From Achatina immaculata (Eukaryota; Mollusca; Gastropoda; Stylommatophora; Achatinidae), in assembly GCA_009760885.1 (NCBI GenBank), contig CM019692.1, forward strand, positions 59,651,926 to 59,715,925: a stretch of DNA of 64,000 bases, given 5' to 3'. The position numbers and the translations under genes were made by a program. Of the stretch, positions 35,125 to 46,581 are shown piece by piece. Numbering within the stretch: position 1 is the first letter of the stretch; the number at the start of each line of letters is the position of its first letter. Under the pieces are notes generated by a model, which was not told the origin of the DNA, did no database searches, and saw only the letters and a list, made by a program, of their open reading frames with translations.

Positions 35125-36418
35125 AGTTGAAAATGTCACATTCTTACTGTATGTAATGTGTCAGCTACAGAACAATGTCACATCCTTACTGTATGTAATG
35201 TGCAGCTACAATACAATGTCACATTCTTATTGTATATAATGTGTCAGATACAGTACAATGTCACATCCTTACTGTATGTAATGTGTCAGCTACACTACAA
35301 TGTCACATCTCCAAATCGTGGAGCAAATCATGGACATCGCATCTAACATTAGAATATAGCCAGCTATGCTTTAACATGGAATCCTCAAGGAAAGCGAAAA
35401 AAAAACGGAAGACCACAGAAAACATAGGGAAATGATACAATGAATGTTCTAAGCGTATAACAGACTCCTCACAGAGTGACTACGACAACAACACCAAAGA
35501 CAGAAGTGACTGGAAAGCCTTTATCTGCGAAGTGAGCTCCGACTATCCGGAGGGCGATACGGGCATCGACTAAATGTCTAAACTAAACTGGGCATCGACT
35601 AAATGTCTAAACTAAACTGGGCATCGACTAAATGTCTAAACTAAACTGGGTATCTACTAAATGTTTAAACTAAACTGGGCATCGACTGAAAGTCTAAACT
35701 GAACTGGGCATCGATTGAAAGTCTAAACTAAACTGGGCATCGACTGAAAGTCTAAACTAAACTGGATATAGACTGAATGTCTAAACTAAACTAAACCAGA
35801 TGAAAAAAATATGCTACATAAGTAGTTGCAAATGAACATTGGAGTCCATATATTCTAGCTTTCCCTCTTTTCTTCTATTTACCATTTCCGCATCGTGAAA
35901 CATTTGGTCTCAAATACTCACCAACTGAAAATTTATACATCCCACGTGCTTTGGCTGAAACTAATTTATTTAAAACATGAAGCAAACAAAGTTAGGTTTA
36001 GTAATGAAAAAGACACGTCTACGTGCACAAAGTATGGTCCTGAAATTTCTAAACGTGGACTTATTTATCAAGTGTAGGTTCAAATACATCCAGAACAAAT
36101 ATGATTCTCCTTGAAGACGTCGGTCTCAAAAGTGTAACGCTGAGGACCACGTCAGTCCTCGAGAAAAGGTGCAAGATGATCAAGTGTTACAGGAAGGAAG
36201 TGGTTAAATGAAATCCAGTGAAGCAGGTATAACAAAGGTCAGGTGTAGGGGGAACCCCCCCCCCCCGCCAGAAGTTTAAAGAATTAAAGAGAAATCACTG
36301 TCAAAAATGTGTGTGTGTGTGTGGTGGGGAGGGAGGGTCTTGAGAGTTTGAGAAGGGGTGGGGGTGGGAGTGGCGGGGTAGGAGCCGAATTGAAAGTGAA
36401 ATTAGTCACACTACCAGA
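35125..36418. repeat. 1,294-bp direct repeat, left copy
   Basis: It is nearly identical (I counted only a handful of substitutions and small indels) to 38043..39336. It contains a ~41-bp minisatellite (AATGTCACATTCTTACTGTA, about 35133..35310), a ~28-bp minisatellite (AACTGGGCATCGACTAAATG, about 35563..35800, eight units), a poly-C run and a short TG run. No coding motif. It directly abuts the LINE at 36419. Confidence 0.9.
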
Positions 36419-38042
36419 TGGAGGGAACACTTTAACACCCTACTAAACAGAACACAAGCAGCACAAGCAATAGATATACCTGAAGCAAAAGCGGAACTAA
36501 ACATCAATACAGGACCAATAACAATAAATGAAGTAAAAGAGGCGATAAAGATGCTAAAATCAGACAGGGCACCAGGTGAAGATGAAGTGACTGCTGAGAT
36601 GTTGAAAGCAGAAGAAACAGAAACACCAAAACAACTTTGCCGGATATTACAACAAATTTGGGATTTAGAAAAAGCTCCAGAGGAGTGGAAAACTGGTCTT
36701 ATAGTAAAACTACCAAAGAAGGGTGACCTCAGAGATTGCGGGAACTGGAGAGGCATTACCCTACTGCCACTCACTAGTAAAGTATTTTGCAGAATAATCA
36801 TCAACATAATTGTACCAATACTTGAGGAAAAACTTCGGAAAGAGCAGGCAGGATTTAGGAAAGGAAGATCATGCATAGACCATATATTGTACTTAGACAA
36901 ATATTAGAACAGGCAAATGAGTGGCATAGCACAACATATGCATTATTCATAGATTTTGAGAAAGCCTTTGACAGTGTCAACAGAGATGCACTGTGGAAAA
37001 TCCTAAGATGGCATGGCCTCCCCCATAAAATAGTTAATGTAATCAAAGCCCTATACGAGGGTTTTCAGTGCAAAGTTATCTGTGGAGAACATACCTCCAG
37101 CAGCTTTAGGGTACAAACAGGAGTGAAACAGGGATGTGTACTATCACCAACATTATTTATCTTGGCAGTAGACTGGTTAATGAAGGAGGCAACATCAGAC
37201 AAACGCAGAGGATTACAATGGACCCTTAACACAGTGCTGGAGGACCTTGACTTTGCGGACGACATTTGTCTATTATCAAGCAGTCACAAAGATATGCAAG
37301 ATAAAATAAACAAGTTAACCCAGAATGCAAACAACATAGGACTAAAGATCAACGTAGGAAAGACAAAGTTAATGAAGCAAAATGTGAACAACAGAAATGT
37401 ACTCAGAGTAGATAACAAGTTAGTGGAGGAGGTAAACGAATTTGTATACCTTGGCAGCAGAGTAGTAGAAAATGGAGACAGCACAGAGGACATCAACAGC
37501 AGACTTACTAGAGCAAACCAGGCTTTTGCAATGCTACAGAATATATGGAAATCAAATAAACTAAGCATAAATATGAAAATCAGGATATTTAAGAGTAATG
37601 TTCTAAGTGTACTACTCTATGGAAGTGAATGCTGGAAAATCACCAAAACCATAGAAAACAAGTTGAATTCTTTCCAGACTAAATGTTTACGTAGAATTAA
37701 AAAAATATTTTGGCCAAACACCATAAGAAATAACATCTTATTGGCAGAAATGCAGATGAAACCACTGACAACAGTTATTGAGGAAAGACGCTGGCGATGG
37801 TTGGGACATGTGCTCCGAATGACTGACAACTCACTACCAAAAATAGCACTAAGATGGACACCACAGGGGAGCAGAAGTAAGGGTAGACCAAAAGAGACAT
37901 GGAGAAGAACAACAGAAAGGATGTTGAGCAATAGAGGGCTCACCTGGGCAAGAGCAGAAAAAAAGGCGAAAGACAGGCATTTGTGGAAAACCCTTGCAGA
38001 AGCCCCATGTGCCCTGGGCACTTAAGGTTCAGAGAGAGAGAG
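36419..38042 (+). mobile_element. RTE-like LINE (family C), 5'-truncated, nearly intact RT
   Basis: From its first base the element is open in frame: WREHFNTLLNR, ITINEVKEAIKMLKSDRAPG, KLPKKGDLRDCGNWRGITLL, then a one-base deletion near 36888 switches frame. It continues YALFIDFEKAFDSVN (RT block A), VQTGVKQGCVLSPTLF, LEDLDFADDICLL (catalytic box FADD at about 37252), YLGS thumb region, LLYGSECW, RRWRWLGHVLRM and KGRPKETWRRT, ending APCALGT with TAA at 38023..38025. Only ~17 bp of 3' sequence follow, ending in (GA)n. The endonuclease and 5' half are missing. RTE-like by motif order and minimal 3' UTR. One frameshift is the only lesion seen in ~535 codons, so the copy is young. Confidence 0.88.
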
Positions 38043-39336
38043 AGTTGAAAATGTCACATTCTTACTGTATGTAATGTGTCAGCTACAGAACAATGTCACA
38101 TCCTTACTGTATGTAATGTGCAGCTACAATACAATGTCACATTCTTATTGTATATAATGTGTCAGATACAGTACAATGTCACATCCTTACTGTATGTAAT
38201 GTGTCAGCTACACTACAATGTCACATCTCCAAATCGTGGAGCAAATCATGGACATCGCATCTAAAATTAGAATATAGCAAGCTATGCTTTAACATGGAAT
38301 CCTCAAGGAAAGCGAAAAAAAAACGGAAGACCACAGAAAACATAGGGAAATGATACAATGAATGTTCTAAGCGTATAACAGACTCCTCACAGAGTGACTA
38401 CGACAACAACACCAAAGACAGAAGTGACTGGAAAGCCTTTATCTGCGAAGTGAGCTCCGACTATCCGGAGGGCGATACGGGCATCGACTAAATGTCTAAA
38501 CTAAACTGGGCATCGACTAAATGTCTAAACTAAACTGGGCATCGACTAAATGTCTAAACTAAACTGGGTATCTACTAAATGTTTAAACTAAACTGGGCAT
38601 CGACTGAAAGTCTAAACTGAACTGGGCATCGATTGAAAGTCTAAACTAAACTGGGCATCGACTGAAAGTCTAAACTAAACTGGATATAGACTGAATGTCT
38701 AAACTAAACTAAACCAGATGAAAAAAATATGCTACATAAGTAGTTGCAAATGAACATTGGAGTCCATATATTCTAGCTTTCCCTCTTTTCTTCTATTTAC
38801 CATTTCCGCATCGTGAAACATTTGGTCTCAAATACTCACCAACTGAAAATTTATACATCCCACGTGCTTTGGCTGAAACTAATTATTTAAAACATGAAGC
38901 AAACAAAGTTAGGTTTAGTAATGAAAAAGACACGTCTACGTGCACAAAGTATGGTCCTGAAATTTCTAAACGTGGACTTATTTATCAAGTGTAGGTTCAA
39001 ATACATCCAGAACAAATATGATTCTCCTTGAAGACGTCGGTCTCAAAAGTGTAACGCTGAGGACCACGTCAGTCCTCGAGAAAAGGTGCAAGATGATCAA
39101 GTGTTACAGGAAGGAAGTGGTTAAATGAAATCCAGTGAAGCAGGTATAACAAAGGTCAGGTGTAGGGGGACCCCCTCCCCCCCCGCCAGAAGTTTAAAGA
39201 ATTAAAGAGAAATCACTGTCAAAAATGTGTGTGTGTGTGTGGTGGGGAGGGAGGGTCTTGAGAGTTTGAGAAGGGGTGGGGGTGGGAGTGGCGGGGTAGG
39301 AGCCGAATTGAAAGTGAAATTAGTCACACTACCAGA
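38043..39336. repeat. 1,294-bp direct repeat, right copy
   Basis: Second copy of 35125..36418. Differences include AACATTAG/AAAATTAG, ATAGCCAGC/ATAGCAAGC, one missing T near 38883, and the poly-C stretch near 39170. After CTACCAGA the right flank differs from the LINE that follows the left copy, so the repeat boundaries are sharp. Confidence 0.9.
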
Positions 39337-39689
39337 AATGGTTGGTTTTTGGAAGAATTGCAGGAAAAATTGACCACTCTGTCAGAAAGTGATAAATTAA
39401 ACTACCTGAGCAATCAAAAAGTACAAATATTATCCAACGCTTGATCACAACAATTTTCCAGTTACAACTGCTTAAAATGTTAAAATTAAAAAGTATTTTT
39501 TAGTATAGATAACAAACAAATATATAGAATAAAGTTATCAAGCTCAGTAACGGATTTTTTTTTAATTGACGGAATTAATAAAGTAATGAGACAAAAAGAT
39601 TTTCGAAAGAAAATGTAAACCAAGAAACAGACTTAAATTTAGCTGCTCTTGACTCAGCGTCTATTGTAAGAGTAAAAGCGGTTGTGAGA
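39337..39689. other. Non-coding interval
   Basis: AT-rich unique-looking sequence between the direct repeat and the 40-bp minisatellite. Confidence 0.5.
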
Positions 39690-40340
39690 AAAGTAAGTAA
39701 AAATGTATGAGTAAAAATGGGAGTGAGACAAAGTAAGTAAAAATGTGTGAGTAAAAATGGGAGTGAGACAAAGTAAGTAAAAATGTGTGAGTAAAAATGG
39801 GAGTGAGACAAAGTAAGTAAAAATGTATGAGTAAAAATGGGAGTGAGACAAAGTAAGTAAAAATGTGTGAGTAAAAATGGGAGTGAGACAAAGTAAGTAA
39901 AAATGTGTGAGTAAAAATGGGAGTGAGACAAAGTAAGTAAAAATGTATGAGTAAAAATGGGAGTGAGACAAAGTAAGTAAAAATGTGTGAGTAAAAATGG
40001 GAGTGAGACAAAGTAAGTAAAAATGTGTGAGTAAAAATGGGAGTGAGACAAAGTAAGTAAAAATGTGTGAGTAAAAATGGGAGTGAGACAAAGTAAGTAA
40101 AAATGTATGAGTAAAAATGGGAGTGAGACAAAGTAAGTAAAAATGTATGAGTAAAAATGGGAATGAGACAAAGTAAGTAAAAATGTATGAGTAAAAATGG
40201 GAGTGAGACAAAGTAAGTAAAAATGTATGAGTAAAAATGGGAGTGAGACAAAGTAAGTAAAAATGTATGAGTAAAAATGGGAGTGAGACAAAGTAAGTAA
40301 AAATGTATGAGTAAAAATGGGAGTGAGACAAAGTAAGTAA
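39690..40340. repeat. 40-bp minisatellite, about 16 units
   Basis: Unit GAGTGAGACAAAGTAAGTAA plus AAATGTRTGAGTAAAAATGG. Units differ mainly at one G/A position (TGTGTGA or TGTATGA). Because 40 is not a multiple of 3 and the unit lacks stops on the minus strand, three minus frames stay open (196 to 259 codons). These are artefacts. Confidence 0.96.
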
Positions 40341-40619
40341 TTTAATTACTGAAAAATTACTGTATTTCCTGTTGCACATCTTTTCTCTGACAGGAAAAGG
40401 GGTCCACATATTACTATATTTCCTGTTGCACATGTGGTGGCAGCATGTCTAGTAATGGGAATACAATAATTTTTTTGTATGCGCTCCTTGATGTCAGCTT
40501 GAGTTGCTTCATTATTTCATGCTGGAACTAGAACAAGTCTTAAAAAGTCTTCATGAAAGTTAAGAAACGTTGAAGTGTCGGATTTATACAGAAAATTGGA
40601 GCCCCTCGTCCACTTTATT

Positions 40620-40905
40620 CGTTGATTCGCTACAAATGGTGTTCCTATGGCCTGACCCCTTGGTCAGGTGAATGTTAAATGTGGCCCTATCGTGCCATAG
40701 ATACATCAAGGGGATATGGTGTTAGTGTCCACATTTTCCTTGACCTGTCAGCAAACTAGAGGGTCACCATCACGCCTGGCCGCCTTTTCTTACCCGCCTC
40801 CAGCATAACCCAGATATTAATTTTGACAGCTGGGTGACAAGGGCGCCTCGGGCCGGATTCGAACGACCGACCATCACCATGAGGAGCTAGTGCTCTATTT
40901 CTCCT
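40620..40905 (-). mobile_element. tRNA-derived SINE (family 1-like)
   Basis: Minus-strand head GCACTAGCTCCTCATGG, B box GTTCGAATCCG, and body with GTCACCCAGCTGTC and GGCCAGGCGTGATGGTGACC. It matches 31280..31545. The A-box end is diverged. Confidence 0.65.
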
Positions 40906-41455
40906 TTCCTGCACGAGAGAAAAACGAATATATTTTCGCGCAGGAAAATAAAACTCACGGAAAGCAGAAATTACATCCACAATATTCTCAGTGTTCTGAA
41001 AGAAAGTGAGACCAATATTGCCACTAGTTAGACATTTTGAGAAATTTTAATTAAACTGAAATAGAGAAAAAAAAATATACCGCTCTAAATTATACACTTT
41101 TGTTTGGAGGGCGTGGTGGAAATTATATTGTCGAGATTCTCAGGAACACGATCTGGTTTTGATAGAAGAAACAAAAGTGAGAATGTTCACGCCGAAATTC
41201 GGTGTAGACTGTGTTCCCATTAGCTGCTAACATTATTAAGAGAAACAGCCAGTCTGCCAGCTTTTAGCTTCAATCCTTATGTTGTTACCACTTATATAGA
41301 GGTATATTTATACAGTTATGTACTTCCTGCATACAGTTCATTTTTTTTTTCACAATAATGTTGACGTATGGGCAAGAGCTTCCTCTTTACTGTTTTATTA
41401 CTATTATTATCACTATTATTATCGTTATTAATATTATTATTGTCATAATAATAGT

Positions 41456-41457
<2 letters not shown>

Positions 41458-41540
<83 letters not shown>

Positions 41541-41541
41541 A
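41458..41541. repeat. (CAG)n(TAG)n compound microsatellite
   Basis: About 11 CAG then about 15 TAG. The duplicated locus at 43731..43826 has fewer CAG and more TAG, so the array changed after the duplication. Confidence 0.95.
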
Positions 41542-42166
41542 TGTAAGACACTGAATTACCCACATAAGAAAGAACTCACAGAAGAAAGAAGATACTGTTT
41601 AACAGTAATGAACTGCGCTGCTTCTATAAAATATTTCCTCGTGTATTTAAAAAAAAAAAAGACTACCAGATGTTAGGAAGAACAGTGAAAGCTACTTTAG
41701 GACCGGCGGATTGTAACAACTGTTCCTAATGTAACCACGTCTCTGGCTAACGCTTGATAGAAGCGAACAATAGAACATGTGGGAGACACGCTGTTCACGC
41801 AAAACCCAGTAAGAAGTAAACTTAACAAGAGTTAGTATTCAAAATTCTTAATCTGAATCACAAAAGCTAACTAATTCTTAAGTAGTTAATTACAGTGCGT
41901 GCATAACTTATCGAGCTGAAAGTCATCTGTACTTCAAAGAGGGTTAGTACTTGGATCCCACACAAGCCGGAAACGTGCACAGTGAGCCTCATTACCAGCA
42001 TTTGTTTTCTGTATGTGCCTTCAGTTTTGTATGCTCATGTAAGGCAAAGAAAGAGACTGGTAGCTTCTATCATTGTTACTAGGTGAGGGGGGGGGGGGTC
42101 TTAGTGTCGGCCACAAAGCTTTATCTCCCCTTATGACAAGCGTTGTGCTCTTACGGCTTTATAGAA

Positions 42167-42690
42167 CAGGGATTCTTAACATGGGGTCATTTGACCCCCG
42201 AGGTGGGGGGGGGGGGGGAGGGGGGAAGGTGTCTACAGAAGGAATTTTTTGAGCCAGCGCATCAGAAGATGGCTTGGTTCAATGAAAAAAAAAATCTCAG
42301 CTTTACCTGGCTTCTCTGTTTATTGCTTTATTTTTTAAAGAGGGGTTCATAGTTGTTCTCAGGCAGGAAAAGGGGTCCACATCTGTTCTCAGACAGGAAA
42401 AGGGGTCCACAGCTGTTCTCAGACAGGAAAAGGGGTCCACATCTATTCTCAGACAGTAAAAGGGGTCCACATCTGTTCTCAGACAGGAAAAGGGGTCCAC
42501 ATCTTTTCTCTGACAGGAAAAGGGGTCCACATCTGTTCTCAGACAGGAAAAGGGGTCCACAGCTGTTATCAAGCAGTAAAAGGGGTCCACATCTGTTCTC
42601 AGACAGGAAAAGGGGTCCACATCTTTTCTCTGACAGGAAAAGGGGTCCACATCTGTTCTCAGGCAGGAAAAGGGGTCCACATATTACTAT
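42167..42690. mobile_element. hAT-like element with 30-bp minisatellite, truncated copy
   Basis: Left terminal sequence CAGGGATTCTTAACATGGGG, a poly-G run, then about 11 units of the 30-bp repeat (GGAAAAGGGGTCCACATCTG core). The right end is lost at the duplication junction. Confidence 0.6.
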
Positions 42691-42892
42691 ATTTCCTGTT
42701 GCACATGTGGTGGCAGCATGTCTAGTAATGGGAATACAATAATTTTTTTGTATGCGCTCCTTGATGTCAGCTTGAGTTGCTTCATTATTTCATGCTGGAA
42801 CTAGAACAAGTCTTAAAAAGTCTTCATGAAAGTTAAGAAACGTTGAAGTGTCGGATTTATACAGAAAATTGGAGCCCCTCGTCCACTTTATT

Positions 42893-43178
42893 CGTTGATT
42901 CGCTACAAATGGTGTTCCTATGGCCTGACCCCTTGGTCAGGTGAATGTTAAATGTGGCCCTATCGTGCCATAGATACATCAAGGGGATATGGTGTTAGTG
43001 TCCACATTTTCCTTGACCTGTCAGCAAACTAGAGGGTCACCATCACGCCTGGCCGCGTTTTCTTACCCGCCTCCAGCATAACCCAGATATTAATTTTGAC
43101 AGCTGGGTGACAAGGGCGCCTCGGGCCGGATTCGAACGACCGACCATCACCATGAGGAGCTAGTGCTCTATTTCTCCT
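42893..43178 (-). mobile_element. tRNA-derived SINE, duplicated copy
   Basis: Duplicate of 40620..40905, carried along by the 2.27-kb tandem duplication rather than inserted independently. Confidence 0.65.
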
Positions 43179-43728
43179 TTCCTGCACGAGAGAAAAACGA
43201 ATATATTTTCGAGCAGGAAAATAAAACTCACGGAAAGCAGAAATTACATCCACAATATTCTCAGTGTTCTGAAAGAAAGTGAGACCAATATTGCCACTAG
43301 TTAGACATTTTGAGAAATTTTAATTAAACTGAAATAGAGCAAAAAAAATATACCGCTCTAAATTATACACTTTTGTTTGGAGGGCGTGGTGGAAATTATA
43401 TTGTCGAGATTCTCAGGAACACGATCTGGTTTTGATAGAAGAAACAAAAGTGAGAATGTTCACGCCGAAATTCGGTGTAGACTGTGTTCCCATTAGCTGC
43501 TAACATTATTAAGAGAAGCAGCCAGTCTGCCAGCTTTTAGCTTCAATCCTTATGTTGGTGCCACTTATATAGAGGTATATTTATACAGTTATGTACTTCC
43601 TGCATACAGTTCATTTTTTTTTTCACAATAATGTTGACGTATGGGCAAGAGCTTCCTCTTTACTGTTTTATTACTATTATTATCACTATTATTATCGTTA
43701 TTAATATTATTATTGTCATAATAATAGT

Positions 43729-43730
<2 letters not shown>

Positions 43731-43825
<95 letters not shown>

Positions 43826-43826
43826 A
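43731..43826. repeat. (CAG)n(TAG)n compound microsatellite, duplicated locus
   Basis: About 9 CAG and about 22 TAG. The poly-Ala/poly-Val frame across it is an artefact. Confidence 0.95.
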
Positions 43827-44441
43827 TGTAAGACACTGAATTACCCACATGAGAAAGAACTCACAGAAGAAAGAAGATACTGTTTAACAGTAATGAACTG
43901 CTCTGCTTCTATAAAATATTTCCTCGTGTATTTAAAAAAAAAAGACTACCAGATGTTAGGAAGAACAGTGAAAGCTACTTTAGGACCGGCTGATTGTAAC
44001 AACTGTTCCTAATGTAACCACGTCTCTGACTAACGCTTGATAGAAGCGAACAATAGAACATGTGGGAGACACGCTGTTCACGCAAAACCCAGTAAGAAGT
44101 AAACTTAACAAGAGTTAGTATTCAAAATTCTTAATCTGAATCACAAAAGCTAACTAATTCTTAAGTAATTAATTACTATGCGTGCATAACTTATCGAGCT
44201 GAGAGTCATCTGTACTTCAAAGAGGGTTAGTACTTAGATCCCACACAAGCCGGAAACGTGCACAGTGAGCCTCATTACCAGCATTTGTTTTCTGTATGTG
44301 CCTTCAGTTTTGTATGCTCATGTAAGGCAAAGAAAGAGGCTGGTAGCTTCTATCATTGTTACTAGGTGGGGGGTCTTAGTGTCGGCCACAAAGCATTATC
44401 TCCCCTTATGACAAGCGTTGTGCTCTTACGGCTTTATAGAA

Positions 44442-45692
44442 CAGGGATTCTTAACATGGGGTCATTTGACCCCCGAGGTGGGGGGGGGGGGTGTCTACAG
44501 AAGGAATTTTTTGAGCCAGCGCATCAGAAGATGGCTTGGTTCAATGAAAAAAAAAATCTCAGCTTTACCTGGCTTCTCTGTTTATTGCTTTATTTTTTAA
44601 AGAGGGGTTCATAGTTGTTTTCAGGCAGGAAAAGGGGTCCACAGCTGTTCTCAGACAGGAAAAGGGGTCCACATATGTTCTCAGACAGGAAAAGGGGTCC
44701 ACATCTATTCTCAGACAGGAAAAGGGGTCCACATCTGTTCTCAGGCGGGAAAAGGGGTCCACAGCTGTTATCAAGCAGTAAAAGGGGTCCACATCTGTTC
44801 TCAGACAGGAAAAGGGGTCCACATCTTTTCTCTGACAGGAAAAGGGGTCCACATCTGTTCTCAGACAGGAAAAGGGGTCCACAGCTGTTATCAAGCAGTA
44901 AAAGGGGTCCACATCTGTTCTCAGACAGGAAAAGGGGTCCACATCTGTTCTCAGACAGGAAAAGGGGTCCACATCTTTTCTCAGACAGGAAAAGGGGTCC
45001 ACATCTGTTCTCAGACAGGAAAAGAGGTCTACAGCTGTTCTCAGACAGGAAAAGGGGTCTACAGCTGTTCTCAGACAGGAAAAGGGGTCCACATTTGTTC
45101 TCAGACAGGAAAAGGGGTCCACATCTGTTATCAGACAGGAAAAGGGGTCTACAGCTGTTCTCAGACAGAAAAAGGGGTCCACAACTGTTCTCAAGCAGTA
45201 AAATGAGTCCACATTTGTTCTCAGACAGGAAAAGGGGTCCACATTTGTTCTCAGACAGGAAAAGAGATCCACAGCTGTTCTCAGACAGGAAAAGGGGTCC
45301 ACATCTGTTATCAAGCAGTAAAAGGAGTCCACATCTGTTCTCAGACAGGAAAAGGGGTCCACATTTGTTCTCAGACAGGAAAAGGGGTCCACATCTGTTC
45401 TCAGACAGGAAAAGGGGTCCACATCTGTTCTCAGACAGGAAAAGGGGCCCATATCTGTTCTCAAGCAGTAAAGGAGTCCACATCTGTTCTGAGATAGGAA
45501 AAGGGGTCCACGTCTGTTCTCAGACAGGAAAAGGGGTACACAACTTTTCTCAGGCAGGAAAAGTGGTCTACAGCTGTTCTCAGACAGGAAAAGGGGTCCA
45601 CATCTGTTCTCAGACAGGAAAAGTGATCCACAGCTGTTCTCAGGCATGAAAAGAGATCTACGGTCATAAAAAAAAATGTATAAGAACCACTG
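44442..45692. mobile_element. hAT-like non-autonomous element with an internal 30-bp minisatellite
   Basis: Left end CAGGGATTCTTAACATG and right end, read inverted, CAGTGGTTCTTATACAT are imperfect terminal inverted repeats of hAT type. Between them are a poly-G run, ~120 bp of unique sequence, and a 30-bp tandem array (44613..45660, about 35 units, core GGAAAAGGGGTCCACATCTG). A clear 8-bp target duplication was not found. The array gives long open frames on both strands (344 and 360 codons of a 10-residue repeat) because 30 is a multiple of 3. Confidence 0.6.
44613..45660. repeat. 30-bp minisatellite, about 35 units
   Basis: Higher-order pattern: units ending TGTTCTCAGACA alternate with variants TTTTCTCTGACA and TGTTATCAAGCAGTA. 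Variants such as TGTTATCAAGCAGT recur at several spacings, which suggests block duplication within the array. Confidence 0.96.
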
Positions 45693-45699
45693 TTAGACT

Positions 45700-45985
45700 G
45701 TAACTAAACCGGATGTGTCTAGGAGTCTGTAGACCATTATGGCATGACTAAGAAGATGTGAGTTCTTTAATTATCAAACTAAGCGCCATAAGATGGGACA
45801 ACGTGGATGAAGCCAACTCTTAAGTTCAGTCTATGAGCAATGCTCAATATAAACATCACCTTTAACTACAGTTTCTCAACAGCTAGTGTTGATTATATTT
45901 CTACATCAAGGAGGATTTCAAAAACTGCTCGCAGCTACACTTGACCGCACAACCCATGATATTTTCATACACTTGAGGGCATTTA

Positions 45986-46029
<44 letters not shown>

Positions 46030-46546
46030 CTTGAAAGAGCAAACGCAAAGATAGAAAGAAAACAAATGGCGGTGCTGAAATTCAATGAAGCGTGTAATGT
46101 GCTTTTATTCTAGTCAAATGCCACTTTTGGTGTTACATGGAATATCTGGAACTCTCCTCACTGAATGTTGTCAGCTGTTAATCTCTAAACGTTTATTTTC
46201 TTTCCTCGATGAGGAATTTTGTCGAGTCTTTATTCTCCGCTCTCTCTGTTTTTAAGTTACAGGCTGGGCCCGTATGATCAACCTCGAAACAAAGCACTTT
46301 ACACGTGACAGAAAGAAAAATAGTAATTGCGCTGTAATCTGTCACTTTAATGTTAACAAGCCTCGTTTCCAATTTTCTAATTTTCTACTTTAAACTGCAA
46401 CCTTCCTCTTTCAATCCCACGTGATTTTCCACTTTTTTTTTTTTTTGGTCTCCTTAATGCGTTTTCAACGTCGTCACTTTGTTGCACAGAACAAGATTTT
46501 GTAGTTGCAGCTGGATCAGTACAGCATAAACAAAGACAAATTGACC

Positions 46547-46581
<35 letters not shown>

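Larger units (their letters stand above)
40391..42663. repeat. 2.27-kb tandem duplication, copy 1
   Basis: It starts CAGGAAAAGGGGTCCACATA and is repeated from 42664 with an offset of 2,273 bp and only scattered differences. The unit holds an inverted SINE, a CAG/TAG microsatellite, unique AT-rich DNA, and the left part of a hAT-like element with a 30-bp minisatellite. Both junctions lie in a minisatellite unit, so unequal exchange in that array would explain it. Confidence 0.88.
42664..44612. repeat. 2.27-kb tandem duplication, copy 2 (unique part)
   Basis: It repeats copy 1 from ATATTACTATATTTCCTGTT to the start of the 30-bp array. The array that follows is expanded to about 35 units against about 11 in copy 1. 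Confidence 0.88.

Noticed and set aside
35125..39336. The 1.29-kb flanking repeats as LTRs of an LTR retrotransposon
   Set aside because: The internal RT is of non-LTR type with a LINE C-terminus and GA tail. There is no primer-binding site, polypurine tract, protease, integrase or TG...CA ends.
39575..40433. Minus-strand frames of 196 to 259 codons with a 40-residue repeat
   Set aside because: They are three shifted readings of a 40-bp minisatellite with no stops on that strand. There is no start context, splice site or non-repeat domain.
39690..45660. CRISPR-like repeat arrays
   Set aside because: The 40-bp and 30-bp arrays are head-to-tail with no spacers, in an animal genome.
44434..45700. 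8-bp target duplication around the minisatellite-bearing hAT-like element
   Set aside because: TTATAGAA and TTAGACTG agree at only about half the positions, so no duplication is claimed.
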